From positions 53,812 through 117,811 of the forward strand of contig JAFVTL010000063.1 of the NCBI GenBank assembly GCA_017503235.1: a stretch of DNA of 64,000 nucleotides, written 5' to 3'. The first letter of the stretch is position 1. Each line of letters opens with the position of its first letter. The translations under genes and the position numbers were made by a program. The DNA is from Bacteroidaceae bacterium (lineage in GTDB: Bacteria > Bacteroidota > Bacteroidia > Bacteroidales > Bacteroidaceae). The notes below the pieces were generated by a model. That model did no database searches, was not told the origin of the DNA, and worked only from the letters and a program-made list of their open reading frames with translations. Positions 1-9,027 of this stretch are shown here, piece after piece.

Positions 1-95
1 AATATAAATGTTTCAAATGAATTGTCAAAAACTTTTCTCTCTTTTTTTATCATCCTCGTTTCTTCCTCGTCTGTAGGCGGTTTGTCCGCTTGAAG

Positions 96-247
96 TAAAA
101 CGTAGCTTTGCGAGTCGTAAAACTATGCTTTCTGCGCACTAAAGCATTGCTTTCTTTCCCTCATTGCTCACGTTGCGAAGATACCATTCTGCAGACCCAC
201 TTGTCAAGTATTTTAGCATTTTTTTTCAAGAAAATGAAACTTTTTTT
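96..247 (+). repeat. Dispersed intergenic module, copy 1 of 3
   Basis: A stretch of about 150 bp that recurs nearly unchanged at 18365-18512 and 63746-63897. It begins with three 22-bp units that start with CTTT at 106, 128 and 150. The first contains TTTGCGA-G-TCGTAAA, an imperfect palindrome. The shared tail includes CTTGTCAAGTATTT and ends in AAGAAAATGAAACTTTTTT. No protein is encoded; a 60-codon open frame inside it is not convincing. A long inverted repeat follows at 420-571. Confidence 0.85.
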
Positions 248-419
248 GGGGGGGAGGGGCAAATCCGGATAAAATCAACTTTCAGAGGAATGGAGTTAAC
301 CATTTCTGGGGCAAATCAGCACAAGCAACAAAGCAAAGTTAACTGATTCCGCACAAGAATTGAATTGTTAATTTTAAGAGTAGAAATAGAGTCAACCTTT
401 TTAAGGAAAAACACCTTTT

Positions 420-571
420 GAGCAGTCAGATAGTCAGATAGTCAATTAATTTTTTTCGATTCCGCCATTCAAGGAAAAATTTTATATTTATATAATTATA
501 TAAATATAATTATTTTCTTTACTTTTCATTTTCGATTTAAAACAATTGACTAATTGACTATTTGACTGCTC
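420..571. repeat. Long inverted repeat with 8-bp iterated arms
   Basis: Left arm 420-447 is built of AGTCAGAT-like 8-bp units, and right arm 544-571 of AATTGACT-like units. The arms pair at 25 of 28 positions. The centre is AT-rich (about 480-512) and itself nearly palindromic. Nothing here looks coding. It follows repeat copy 1, the same arrangement as at 18365-18705. The rest of the 1-841 stretch (248-419 and 572-788) shows no gene. Confidence 0.85.
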
Positions 572-788
572 TATGAAAGAAAATGAATTGTCAGACAAAA
601 TAATGATAAACGTTCTAAAAAAGTAAAGAGTGACAGGAGACTTCCTTTCCTATAAATAGCTCAAAAACTTCAAAAATAGCCCATTCCATCGAGGTTTTTA
701 GTGTTTATATTGTAAATATATAATACTTTTAATGCTTAAAAAACGTAGTTTGGGATGTTTTTGGAACGATTTTCGGTGCTGTGAGGAC

Positions 789-827
789 AAAAAAGAGGTG
801 CGCCATGCCGGATGACGCACCTCTTTT
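789..827 (-). terminator. Rho-independent terminator of the GH31 gene
   Basis: AAAAGAGGTGCG and CGCACCTCTTTT form a 12-bp stem just past the GH31 stop on the minus strand, followed by a U-run in the transcript. Confidence 0.85.
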
Positions 828-841
828 GAGCGGTTGGATGC

Positions 842-3268
842 TTATAAAGTCATTTCTTGTCCGTTGTAAGCGACGGTTTGCGTGCCTTCTGTGCCTACGA
901 TTCGCACGTTGAACTTGCGTTCCTTGAGCATATCCTTGAACGAACCTTGACGCTGGCCGATGGTCAGCTGGCGCTTGGCGTTGTTCCAAGTGAAGATGAT
1001 GGTGCTGTATTGTCCCTTTTCATAGTTGTAGTTGTCGCCTTCGTCTTCGTAGAGGGTGAAGGTGGCGTCAGCTCCCGGATAGACGATGATGTCGAGCTCA
1101 TTCCACTGGCTTTCTTCCGCATATTGCATGACGGGTGCCAATGGAAGGATGCTGCCGGCACGTACGAACATCGGGCCTTGGTCGAAGGTGGTGCTGATGG
1201 TCACGTCCTGACCTCCGCGATAGTACTTTTCTGTCCAGAAATCGTACCAGTTGGCACCCTTCGGCAAGTATTTGATGGTTGTCTTGGCTTGGGTGAAGTC
1301 TACGGCTTGCACGTTGCTCTCCTTGGCTTCTTTCTTGTCCCATCCGCTCATGGCGTCTTCGCGCACCACTTTTTCTTCGGTGTATTGAGGAGCTACAATC
1401 GGAGTGGCCAAAATGCTGCGTCCGAACAGGAATTCATCATCCATGTCCCACACGCGCTTGTCCTTCGGGAAGTCGTATACCAACGCACGGAGGTAGCTTT
1501 CGTCCTTGTCGGTCACCTGCCATGCGGTGCTGTAAATGTAAGGCAGCAGGCGATAGCGGAGGCGGATGGTCTTTTCAATGGCGTCGAAAGCAGGTTCGCC
1601 CTTCTTGCCGAACTGATAGATTTCGCGCGGTGCATCGGCTCCGTGGCTACGGAAGACGGGACAGAAGAGGGCGTATTGCATCCAGCGTACGTAGAGTTCC
1701 TGGAATTGGAGATTGCGTGGAGCGGAGCCCGAACCCTTGGTGTTGTACGAGCCGCAGAAGAATCCGCCGATATCGGTGTTGAAGTTCGGACATCCCGTCA
1801 TGGTGTAGTTCAATCCCAGCGGAATCTGCTTGCGGAGCATGTCCCAAGAGGAGCCTACGTCGCCACTCCAGAGGCCTGCACCGTAGCGTTGCTGACCGGC
1901 GAAAGCGGAGCGTGTCATGATGAACACACGCTTGTCGGAAGAGTGCTTGCGCAGATTGTCGTGGATGCCGCTGACCGATGCGAGGGGGAACACGTTGCGA
2001 TAGCGTCGCCAGGTGCCGTCGCCGGCCGAATGGTCGTAATGATGGTCGCGTGCGTCAAAGAAGTCGGGATCGGTAGAGTCCATCCACCAGGCATCGATGT
2101 TGTAGTCGACAAGCTTCTGCAGGCTTTTCCAATAGATTTCGCGGGCTTCGGGGCTCAGTGCGTCGTACACACGGACACCGCTCGGATAGTCTCTGCGCGG
2201 AGGCCAGATGTGCGAAAGTCCGCTTTGTGGCCAAGTCTCGAAGTCGTAGAGCAACCCCTTTTCTTCGAGTTGCTTGAAAGCATGCGTCTGAGGACCGAAA
2301 CTTGCCCAGATACTGATCATGAGGTGGGCGTTCTGACGATGCACTTCCTCTACCATCTCCTTGCCGCGATGATATGGTTCGCCCAAGAAATCCATGGCAT
2401 TCCACAGATAATTGTTGCCCCAATATTGCCAGTCTTGGATGATGCCGTCGAGGGGCACTCCGTTGGCACGGTGCCAATGCACCACTTCGAGCAGCTCTTC
2501 CGGCGTCTTGTAGCGTTCGCGGCATTGCCAGTATCCGAAGGTCCACAAGGGGAACATGGGCACCTTTCCGCTGAGGGTACGCATCTGTGCGTTCAGTTCG
2601 TCGCCCGCAGCACCCAACATGAAGTAATAGTCAATTTCATCGCCCACTTCGGCCGAGAAGGTCATTCCTTCCGCATTGTCGATGAAGTCGGCACGCGAAT
2701 AATTGTCCCAGAAGAGTCCCCAGCCCTTCAACGACTGGATGACATACTGGTAGTCCTGCAAGTTGGATTGCTCCATCATGCGGTGGGTGGAGTTTCGTCG
2801 GTTCATTTTGCCGTCCTGAATGGCGCCCAATCCGTAGATAGGCTCATCCTTGTCCAGCTGATAGACGATGGTGGTGCGGAAACTGCCCTTGTCGGGACCG
2901 CTTGTGCGTGGTTCGAAGCCATAGGACTTTTCCTTCAGCAGGTTCTTTCCCTTGGCAAGGAATTGCACCAATCCGGTACGCTTGTCGATGGTGACGGTGA
3001 GTGCCGAACTTGTCAGGGTGGTCTTTGCACCCGATTCCTTGAGGCCTACCTTCAAGTCGGCTTGCGGAGTGAGTGTCACCACATAACTTTTCTTGGCCGG
3101 TGGCTGGGCGTCCGACGGGTATTTCACGACTCGCACAATCTCGGGGGTATAGAACGTAACCTCGGTGGTTGTGCCGTTGGTCTTCACTTCGGCCTTCTGT
3201 TGGGCGTTCGCCAACAAGGGCATGAGTGCTGCTACGAGGCAGAACAGGGTAAAACGTGTGTTTTTCAT
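842..3268 (-). CDS. Secreted GH31 alpha-glycosidase, alpha-xylosidase-like
   Basis: This is an 808-residue glycoside hydrolase family 31 enzyme. Residues 1-22 are a Sec signal peptide ending LLANAQ, so it acts in the periplasm or at the cell surface. The nucleophile motif is WWMDSTDPD (Asp397), and WSGD (Asp470) is the acid/base. The WWxD(S/A)T(D/E)PD form is the one known in alpha-xylosidases acting on xyloglucan oligosaccharides, rather than the WxDMNE form of alpha-glucosidases, so alpha-xylosidase is the better guess. It is shorter than enzymes that carry a PA14 insert, and none is seen. It stands alone with its own terminator and is divergent from the PBP1A gene. No SusC/SusD pair lies nearby. 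A long opposite-strand open frame (857-3301) is a codon-bias shadow. Confidence 0.93.
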   Translation of the reverse strand: MKNTRFTLFCLVAALMPLLANAQQKAEVKTNGTTTEVTFYTPEIVRVVKYPSDAQPPAKKSYVVTLTPQADLKVGLKESGAKTTLTSSALTVTIDKRTGLVQFLAKGKNLLKEKSYGFEPRTSGPDKGSFRTTIVYQLDKDEPIYGLGAIQDGKMNRRNSTHRMMEQSNLQDYQYVIQSLKGWGLFWDNYSRADFIDNAEGMTFSAEVGDEIDYYFMLGAAGDELNAQMRTLSGKVPMFPLWTFGYWQCRERYKTPEELLEVVHWHRANGVPLDGIIQDWQYWGNNYLWNAMDFLGEPYHRGKEMVEEVHRQNAHLMISIWASFGPQTHAFKQLEEKGLLYDFETWPQSGLSHIWPPRRDYPSGVRVYDALSPEAREIYWKSLQKLVDYNIDAWWMDSTDPDFFDARDHHYDHSAGDGTWRRYRNVFPLASVSGIHDNLRKHSSDKRVFIMTRSAFAGQQRYGAGLWSGDVGSSWDMLRKQIPLGLNYTMTGCPNFNTDIGGFFCGSYNTKGSGSAPRNLQFQELYVRWMQYALFCPVFRSHGADAPREIYQFGKKGEPAFDAIEKTIRLRYRLLPYIYSTAWQVTDKDESYLRALVYDFPKDKRVWDMDDEFLFGRSILATPIVAPQYTEEKVVREDAMSGWDKKEAKESNVQAVDFTQAKTTIKYLPKGANWYDFWTEKYYRGGQDVTISTTFDQGPMFVRAGSILPLAPVMQYAEESQWNELDIIVYPGADATFTLYEDEGDNYNYEKGQYSTIIFTWNNAKRQLTIGQRQGSFKDMLKERKFNVRIVGTEGTQTVAYNGQEMTL

Positions 3269-3354
3269 AAAGAGTTCTATTTGTTAGATACTTACAAATA
3301 AACGAAAATATATGAAAATAACCAAACATTCTCGTTTAATCCAATGATTTTCTT

Positions 3355-3362
3355 TAATTTTG
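3355..3362 (+). promoter_or_regulatory. -7 box of the PBP1A gene
   Basis: TAATTTTG matches the Bacteroidetes -7 consensus TAnnTTTG and lies 28 bp before the start codon, in the divergent gap with GH31. Confidence 0.6.
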
Positions 3363-3390
3363 CAGCATTATTATATAATGTGGAAATCTG

Positions 3391-5727
3391 ATGAGAAAGA
3401 AAGTTATATATGCATTGTGGGCCATTCTGCTTCTCGGCATGTTGTCGGTGGCATTGGTCTTTCATGCCATTGTGAAGGGATGGATAGGCTATGTGCCTCC
3501 CGTTGAAGAACTTGAGAACCCCGACATGCGGTTTGCCACCCAAATCTTTTCGGACGACGGAGTGTTGTTGGGCACCTATTCGCTGGACAAGGACAATCGT
3601 GTGTTTGTAGGTTACAACGACCTGCCCCCTCATCTGGTGCAGGCACTGATAGCCACCGAGGATGTGCGCTTCACCGAACATTCGGGCATCGATGCACGTG
3701 CCTTGGTGCGTGCCATTGTGAAGACCGGTTTGCTGAGACAAGCAAGTTCGGGTGGAGGAAGTACCCTTAGCCAGCAGCTTGCCAAGCAGCTCTACACCGA
3801 GGTGCGTGCCAAGAACAAGTTCGAACGTATGATGCAGAAACCCATCGAGTGGGTCATAGCCGTACAGCTTGAACGCTACTATACGAAGGAAGAAATCCTG
3901 ACCCTCTATCTCAACAAGCTCGATTTCCTCTACAATGCCATAGGCATCAAGATGGCCTCCAACACCTATTTCTCGAAGGAACCCAAGGACTTGAGCATCC
4001 TCGAAGCGGCCACTTTGGTGGGCATGTGCAAGAACCCCTCGTTGTACAACCCCCGCAAGTTCAGCGAACGTTCGTTGGGACGACGCAATGTGGTGCTCGG
4101 ACAGATGGTGAAGGCAGGATTCCTCTCGGAGGCCGAAGCCGATAGCTTGAAGAACGAACCCTTGGAATTGAAGTTCCGTAGGGTAGACCACAAGGAAGGC
4201 CCTGCACCTTACTTCCGCGAATACCTGCGTGGTGTCCTCTCGGCCAAGAAGCCCGACAAGAAGGATTACCGCAGATGGCAGATGCAACAATACTACGAAG
4301 ACTCGTTGGCTTGGGAAACCAATCCCCTCTATGGATGGTGTGCCAAGAACACCAAGAAGAACGGAGCCAATTATAATCTCTACCTCGATGGCTTGAAGAT
4401 ATATACCACTCTCGATTCAAGGATGCAGCGCTATGCGGAAGAAGCCGTTCAGGAACACATCGCCCAAAGCCTTCAGCCACGTTTCTTCAAGGCCAAGGCC
4501 AAGAAGCCGACCGCACCCTTCACCAACCAGCTGACCCCTGCCGAAGTGAAGGCCATCATGGACCGCTCGATGAAGCAGACCGACCGCTATCGTCTGATGA
4601 AGCAGGGTGGCGCTACGGAAGAAGAAATACGCAAGGCATTCGATACGCCTCAGGAAATGACCGTCTTCACCTACGAAGGCGAGAAGGACACGCTGATGAC
4701 TCCGATGGATTCGCTCAAGTATTACAAGCACTTCCTGCGCACCGGATTCATGTCGATGGACCCCCTCACCGGCTATGTGAAGGCATATGTAGGAGGACCC
4801 AACTTCAACTATTTCCAATACGACATGGCCATGAAGGGACGCCGTCAGGTAGGTTCTACCATCAAGCCTTATCTCTACACCTTGGCTATGGAGAACGGAT
4901 TCTCGCCTTGCGACGAGACACGCCATGTGGAGCAGACCTTGATTGACGAAAACGGAAAGGCATGGAGCCCTCGAAATGCAAGCGCCAAGCGCTATGGCGA
5001 AATGGTTACCTTGAAATGGGGATTGGCCAATTCGGACAACTGGGTGACCGCCTACCTCATGAGCAAGCTCAGCCCTTATCAGCTGGTGCGCCTCATCCAT
5101 TCTTTCGGCGTGCTGAACAAGCAGATAGACCCGGTGGTATCCTTGTGCCTCGGCCCGTGTGAAATCTCTGTAGGCGAGATGGTTAGCGCTTATACGGCCT
5201 TTGCCAACAAGGGCATCCGTACGGCACCGCTCTTCGTGTCGCGCATTGAGGATAGCGAAGGCAACATTCTTGAAGAGTTCACACCGAACATGGAGGAAGT
5301 CATCAGCGAAGAAAGTGTCTACAAGATGCTCGTGATGCTTCGTGCCGTTATCAATGAAGGTACGGGTGGACGTGTGCGCCGTGTGTATGGCATTTCAGCC
5401 GATATGGGTGGAAAGACCGGTACCACCAACAACAACTCCGACGGATGGTTCATGGGATTCACTCCATCGCTCGTGTCGGGTGTATGGGTAGGAGGTGAAG
5501 AACGCGACATCCACTTCGACAACATGCGCGACGGACAGGGCGCTGAAATGGCATTGCCCGTCTGGGGACTCTACATGAAGAAAGTCTATGCCGACAAGAC
5601 CTTGGGCTATTCGCAAGACGAAAAGTTCGAAATGCCCGAAGGATTTGACCCCTGCAAGGATGTGTTGGCCAGCGATGATGCTCCTGCCATGGAAGAGACG
5701 GGAGGGCTGGACAATCTGTTTGAATGA
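3391..5727 (+). CDS. Penicillin-binding protein 1A, bifunctional glycosyltransferase/transpeptidase
   Basis: This 778-residue class A PBP polymerises and crosslinks peptidoglycan at the inner membrane. One N-terminal membrane segment (about 6-28) is followed by a GT51 domain with EDVRFTEHSG (catalytic Glu90) and GGSTLSQQLAKQL. The transpeptidase domain has SxxK as STIK (Ser489, Lys492), SxN as SDN, and KTG at 675-677. All catalytic motifs are intact and length is normal for the family. It is transcribed alone from a TAnnTTTG promoter and ends in a hairpin that belongs to a dispersed 155-bp repeat. Confidence 0.95.
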   Translation: MRKKVIYALWAILLLGMLSVALVFHAIVKGWIGYVPPVEELENPDMRFATQIFSDDGVLLGTYSLDKDNRVFVGYNDLPPHLVQALIATEDVRFTEHSGIDARALVRAIVKTGLLRQASSGGGSTLSQQLAKQLYTEVRAKNKFERMMQKPIEWVIAVQLERYYTKEEILTLYLNKLDFLYNAIGIKMASNTYFSKEPKDLSILEAATLVGMCKNPSLYNPRKFSERSLGRRNVVLGQMVKAGFLSEAEADSLKNEPLELKFRRVDHKEGPAPYFREYLRGVLSAKKPDKKDYRRWQMQQYYEDSLAWETNPLYGWCAKNTKKNGANYNLYLDGLKIYTTLDSRMQRYAEEAVQEHIAQSLQPRFFKAKAKKPTAPFTNQLTPAEVKAIMDRSMKQTDRYRLMKQGGATEEEIRKAFDTPQEMTVFTYEGEKDTLMTPMDSLKYYKHFLRTGFMSMDPLTGYVKAYVGGPNFNYFQYDMAMKGRRQVGSTIKPYLYTLAMENGFSPCDETRHVEQTLIDENGKAWSPRNASAKRYGEMVTLKWGLANSDNWVTAYLMSKLSPYQLVRLIHSFGVLNKQIDPVVSLCLGPCEISVGEMVSAYTAFANKGIRTAPLFVSRIEDSEGNILEEFTPNMEEVISEESVYKMLVMLRAVINEGTGGRVRRVYGISADMGGKTGTTNNNSDGWFMGFTPSLVSGVWVGGEERDIHFDNMRDGQGAEMALPVWGLYMKKVYADKTLGYSQDEKFEMPEGFDPCKDVLASDDAPAMEETGGLDNLFE

Positions 5728-5765
5728 TGAAGAGGAGGGAGGCTGATTCCTTCTCGTCAATGCAT

Positions 5766-5918
5766 AAAAAAGAAGTGGGTGTGTCGAAATGCACATCCAC
5801 TATTTTTTTTAGGCACTGATTACACGGATTGCACGGATAAATATGATGTAAACATACACTGAAAACCGTGTTAATCCGTGTAATCCGCGCCTAAAATATA
5901 TTTATGACACTCGTTCTT
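5766..5918. repeat. 155-bp dispersed repeat, copy 1 of 2
   Basis: About 95% identical by eye to 59689-59842. It contains a terminator hairpin, then a long inverted repeat with arms 5811-5836 and 5866-5892. The arms are iterated 9-bp CACGGATTA-like units around an AT-rich centre. Both copies lie between converging genes. Confidence 0.9.
5774..5810 (+). terminator. Terminator after PBP1A
   Basis: AGTGGGTGTG and CACATCCACT form a 10-bp stem followed by a run of eight T. It is the first part of the 155-bp repeat; the same hairpin follows the POT transporter at 59696-59732. Confidence 0.8.
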
Positions 5919-5944
5919 TCTTTTTGTTCGGATGCCTTGTCAGA

Positions 5945-6244
5945 TTATCCCTCTGAGGCATTTCCCCGTTCTTTCAATCTTCTTTCCATCTCCCAGCAAT
6001 CGACGAGCACATTCCAAAGTCCGTCTTCCGAGAGGACACCCCGTTTCAAGTCAGAGGGAAGAAGGCCTTTTTCGTCATCGGCAAAATCCTGTTTCCATTC
6101 GTCACTACCATAATAGGCATTGAGCGTGGCGATGGCTTCCTGCACTTCCTCGTACTTGTCGAGGGCTTCTGAAAGCTCCGCCACAGTTGCCGAGACTTTG
6201 TCCAGCAACTGCTCCATTTGGCGAATGCGTTCGATTTGTTTCAT
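5945..6244 (-). CDS. DUF4298 family protein
   Basis: A 99-residue, acidic, mostly helical protein that begins MKQIERIRQMEQLLDK and contains EALDKYEE and YYGSDEWKQDF. These features match small DUF4298 proteins, whose function is unknown. The first 50 residues could form a coiled coil. There is no signal peptide, so it is cytoplasmic. It starts only 3 bp after the GH3 stop on the same strand, so it is probably co-transcribed with it; the pairing may be incidental, since the predicted compartments differ. Confidence 0.8.
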   Translation of the reverse strand: MKQIERIRQMEQLLDKVSATVAELSEALDKYEEVQEAIATLNAYYGSDEWKQDFADDEKGLLPSDLKRGVLSEDGLWNVLVDCWEMERRLKERGNASEG

Positions 6245-6247
6245 GAT

Positions 6248-8581
6248 TTACTGGATTGTACTTTCCGAGAAATAATATTCTCTGATGGGTTTGATGACCT
6301 TTTCACCGTTCAGGGCAATGTCTCCGCTCAACTTGATGTCTTCGGAGGATGCACCCACCTTGATGGTGTATGCTCCTGGTGCGATGTTCCATTGGCGTTG
6401 TCCTTCGTTGCTATAATAACCGAATTGTTCAACGTGCATCTTCACTACCACTTTGTGTGTTTCACCCGGTTCAAGGGTTACGCGTGCGAATCCTTGCAAC
6501 TGGATAGGACGGATGTTTGGATTGCCATCTGCCGGAGAAAGGTAAATCTGAGCCACTTCATCAGCCTTTACCGAACCGGTGTTGGTCACATCGAAAGAAA
6601 GAGTGATTTCCTTGTCGGAAGTATTGGCTTCTGCATTCATTTCGAGGTTGGCATATTCAAAGGTCGTGTAGCTCAAACCATATCCGAAAGGCCATGCCAC
6701 GCGTGGGTCCTTTTCTGCGGAATAATTGTAGCAAATCGGTTCGTAAACCTCTGTATTCGGATAGCTGACACTGAGCTTGGCCGATGGAGACACCTTGCCG
6801 TAGAGGATGTCGGCAACGGCATTTCCTCCTTCTTCACCCGGATACCATGCCTGGATGACCGCCGCACAACGTTCGGCAAGTCCTGAAACCACTTGTGCAC
6901 GTCCTCCGAACATTACCAATATGACGGGCTTGCCAGTGGCCAGCAATTCCTCTACGAATTGTTCCTGCTTGCCGGGCAGACGAAGTCCCTGACGATCGCG
7001 GTTCTCTCCGCAAAGCATGACGTTTTCGCCTACGGCAGCTATGATGACATCACTTTGCTTGGCCATACGGAGGGCTTCCTGCTTGTCGGCCTTTTCGCCG
7101 GAATCCACCTTACGGTGCAGGAGGTTGTATTCCCAGGCACGTTCGTCACCGCTTTCCGTGTATTTGGTTTCGATTTCTTCCGTCCAGTCACAACCGCGTG
7201 AATAGAGGATGTTCACACCTTCGGGCTTTTGGTGGTTCATCCCTTCGAGCAGAGTTACGATTTCGGGGTGTTCCAAGTCTTCGGTAATCTGTTTCCAGAA
7301 GTAATACATGGCGGGGAAGGAATAGTCGCCACACATTGCCCACATGGAATTGGCGTTAGGACCGGTCACGAGAATGTTCTTGACATCCTTCAAGGGCAGG
7401 ATACCTTCATTTTCCAACAATACCACCGATTGGGAAGCGATGTCGTAAGCGGTCTGTCGTTCTTCGGGAGTGTCCAACACTATGTCTTCCTGACTATATA
7501 GATAAGGGTTCTCATCGAAAAGACCGGCACGGAACTTGTGCAGAAGTACGTTCTTTACAGCATTTTCCAACACTTCGGGTTTCACCAATCCACGGTCGAT
7601 GGCTTCTTGCAGATACTTGTAGTTGGCACCATGCGGAAAGTCTACGTCGTTGCCACCATTGATGGCTTCCGCCGCCTTCTGTACCACGTCTTCACAATTG
7701 GGAAGTTGGTCGATGGCGGTATAGTCGCTCACCACCATCCCGTCGAATCCGACGTAATCGCGTAGGATGTCCTTCAAGATTTCGCTATTGGCCACGCAAT
7801 TGGTGCCGTGTACGGCGTGATAACCCGGCATGACCACCTTGCTTCCCGCCAGGCGTATCATGGCTTCGTGAGGAAACAGAATCTCCTCCATCATTTCCTT
7901 TTCGTCGGCATCACCACCTCCGCCATAACCGAGGTAATGTTTCGAGCAGGCACCGACACCTTGTTTGAGGTCTCCCTGTTGCAAGCCTTTGACGAAAGCG
8001 GTTCCCATTACGGCAGACAAATAGCCGTCTTCTCCGTAGGATTCTTCCAAACGGTTAAAGCTGGGGTTGCGACATACGTCCACCATCGGTGAAAGAGCCA
8101 GCACACCACCCATCTTGCGCATGGCGGTACTGGTTTGATAGGTTTTCAACTCGGCCAATTCGGGATTGAACGAACCGGCTTGTCCAATTTGTTGCGGATA
8201 AATGGTGGCTCCCTGCGTGTTGATGCCCGACAACACTTCTTCGTGGAAGAGGGCAGGGATTCCGTTAGGGGTATGATTCATCAACCAATCCTGAACGGCT
8301 GCTACTCTATCGCGCAGGATGTTGGCGTCCATTTGTTTCTGGCTGGCATATTGGGAGAAGTGGCCGATGCCAAAAGGAATCAGTTCCTTGCATTTCAAGG
8401 TGTCCAGTTTGCCTTCTTCGTCAAACAGGTCATCCATGTAGCAACTTCTCAGCTGGGCAATCCGTTCTTCCATCGGCATCTTGTCGTAGAGGGCATCTAC
8501 CTGGCTTCCGATGTCGGTTGTCTGTTGGTTACAACTGGCTAATGCTACCATTGTACCAATCATCAAAACTTTGTTTTTCAT
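6248..8581 (-). CDS. GH3 family beta-glycosidase lipoprotein
   Basis: A 777-residue glycoside hydrolase family 3 enzyme, probably a beta-glucosidase or beta-xylosidase. The chosen start (MKNKVLMIGTMVALASC) gives a lipoprotein signal with Cys17 as the acylated residue. The (beta/alpha)8 domain has the KH motif in GACSKHYLGYGGG and the nucleophile in VVSDYTAID (Asp286). A C-terminal alpha/beta domain and a fibronectin-III-like domain (about 660-777) follow. There is no stop codon between the upstream HPPK-like frame and this start: the two share one open frame of 911 codons. Internal initiation at 8581 is the natural reading, because a fusion would bury the lipoprotein signal. The substrate cannot be set from sequence. 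Confidence 0.93.
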   Translation of the reverse strand: MKNKVLMIGTMVALASCNQQTTDIGSQVDALYDKMPMEERIAQLRSCYMDDLFDEEGKLDTLKCKELIPFGIGHFSQYASQKQMDANILRDRVAAVQDWLMNHTPNGIPALFHEEVLSGINTQGATIYPQQIGQAGSFNPELAELKTYQTSTAMRKMGGVLALSPMVDVCRNPSFNRLEESYGEDGYLSAVMGTAFVKGLQQGDLKQGVGACSKHYLGYGGGGDADEKEMMEEILFPHEAMIRLAGSKVVMPGYHAVHGTNCVANSEILKDILRDYVGFDGMVVSDYTAIDQLPNCEDVVQKAAEAINGGNDVDFPHGANYKYLQEAIDRGLVKPEVLENAVKNVLLHKFRAGLFDENPYLYSQEDIVLDTPEERQTAYDIASQSVVLLENEGILPLKDVKNILVTGPNANSMWAMCGDYSFPAMYYFWKQITEDLEHPEIVTLLEGMNHQKPEGVNILYSRGCDWTEEIETKYTESGDERAWEYNLLHRKVDSGEKADKQEALRMAKQSDVIIAAVGENVMLCGENRDRQGLRLPGKQEQFVEELLATGKPVILVMFGGRAQVVSGLAERCAAVIQAWYPGEEGGNAVADILYGKVSPSAKLSVSYPNTEVYEPICYNYSAEKDPRVAWPFGYGLSYTTFEYANLEMNAEANTSDKEITLSFDVTNTGSVKADEVAQIYLSPADGNPNIRPIQLQGFARVTLEPGETHKVVVKMHVEQFGYYSNEGQRQWNIAPGAYTIKVGASSEDIKLSGDIALNGEKVIKPIREYYFSESTIQ

Positions 8582-8983
8582 GTTACTTGGATATGTTAAT
8601 GGTTGAATAAATGATTCTTCTTCGAGGCTTCGTCTGACGAAATCCCTTTTCAGATCTTCGGGTTTCAGAATTTCTTCGTCGTATGTCAACAGGTCAATGT
8701 CCAATTGGACGATTCCTTTCTCCTTGTCTTCCTTGCATCGTCCGTTTTCCTTCTCTATTTGCTTGAGGATGAGACGGATGCCGTCGGCGGATAAATGGGA
8801 AGTGAACCTCGCCAACTGATTGCCGAAAGGCGATAGCCAATTGCCTCCGATAGCTTCCGTTTCCATTTCTTGTCCGAAACGGATGTCGGGAAAGGCCTGT
8901 TGTAACGCCTTGCGAGCGGCTTCCAAACGGATGCCGTATTCGTAGTTGGAGCCCAAGCATATCAGGCAATGATGTGTGTCCAT
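8582..8983 (-). CDS. HPPK (FolK)-like protein, no stop codon of its own
   Basis: These 134 codons resemble 6-hydroxymethyl-7,8-dihydropterin pyrophosphokinase of folate synthesis: LGSNYEYGIRLEAARKAL at the start, a GRCKEDKEKGIVQLDIDLLTYD segment in place of GR..GPR.iDlDil.yg, and a short end RDFVRRSLEE. It is shorter than true FolK (about 160 residues) and lacks the usual region before the acidic motif, so catalytic activity is doubtful. The frame continues with no stop through about 15 further codons into the GH3 start at 8581. Either a stop was lost, giving a fusion, or translation ends by overlap. It is divergent from kdsB, with its own -7 box at 9007-9014. Confidence 0.7.
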
Positions 8984-9006
8984 GACGATTTATTGCTATT
9001 GAAATG

Positions 9007-9014
9007 CAAATGTA
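9007..9014 (-). promoter_or_regulatory. -7 box of the HPPK-like/GH3/DUF4298 operon
   Basis: CAAATGTA on the plus strand is TACATTTG on the minus strand, 24 bp before the HPPK-like start. No other clear box lies between that gene and GH3, so GH3 is likely transcribed from here. Confidence 0.55.
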
Positions 9015-9027
9015 AAAAATGTTTTTG

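Noticed and set aside
164-346. 60-codon frame in the first repeat
   Set aside because: It lies across a conserved non-coding module whose other copies do not keep the frame.
384-398. 15-bp match AAATAGAGTCAACCT shared with 23323-23337
   Set aside because: Single short match in AT-rich DNA with no similarity in the flanks; may be chance.
857-3301. 814-codon open frame antisense to the GH31 gene
   Set aside because: It mirrors a confident GH31 gene; the frame is open because of GC codon bias, its translation matches no family, and there is no promoter or terminator for it.
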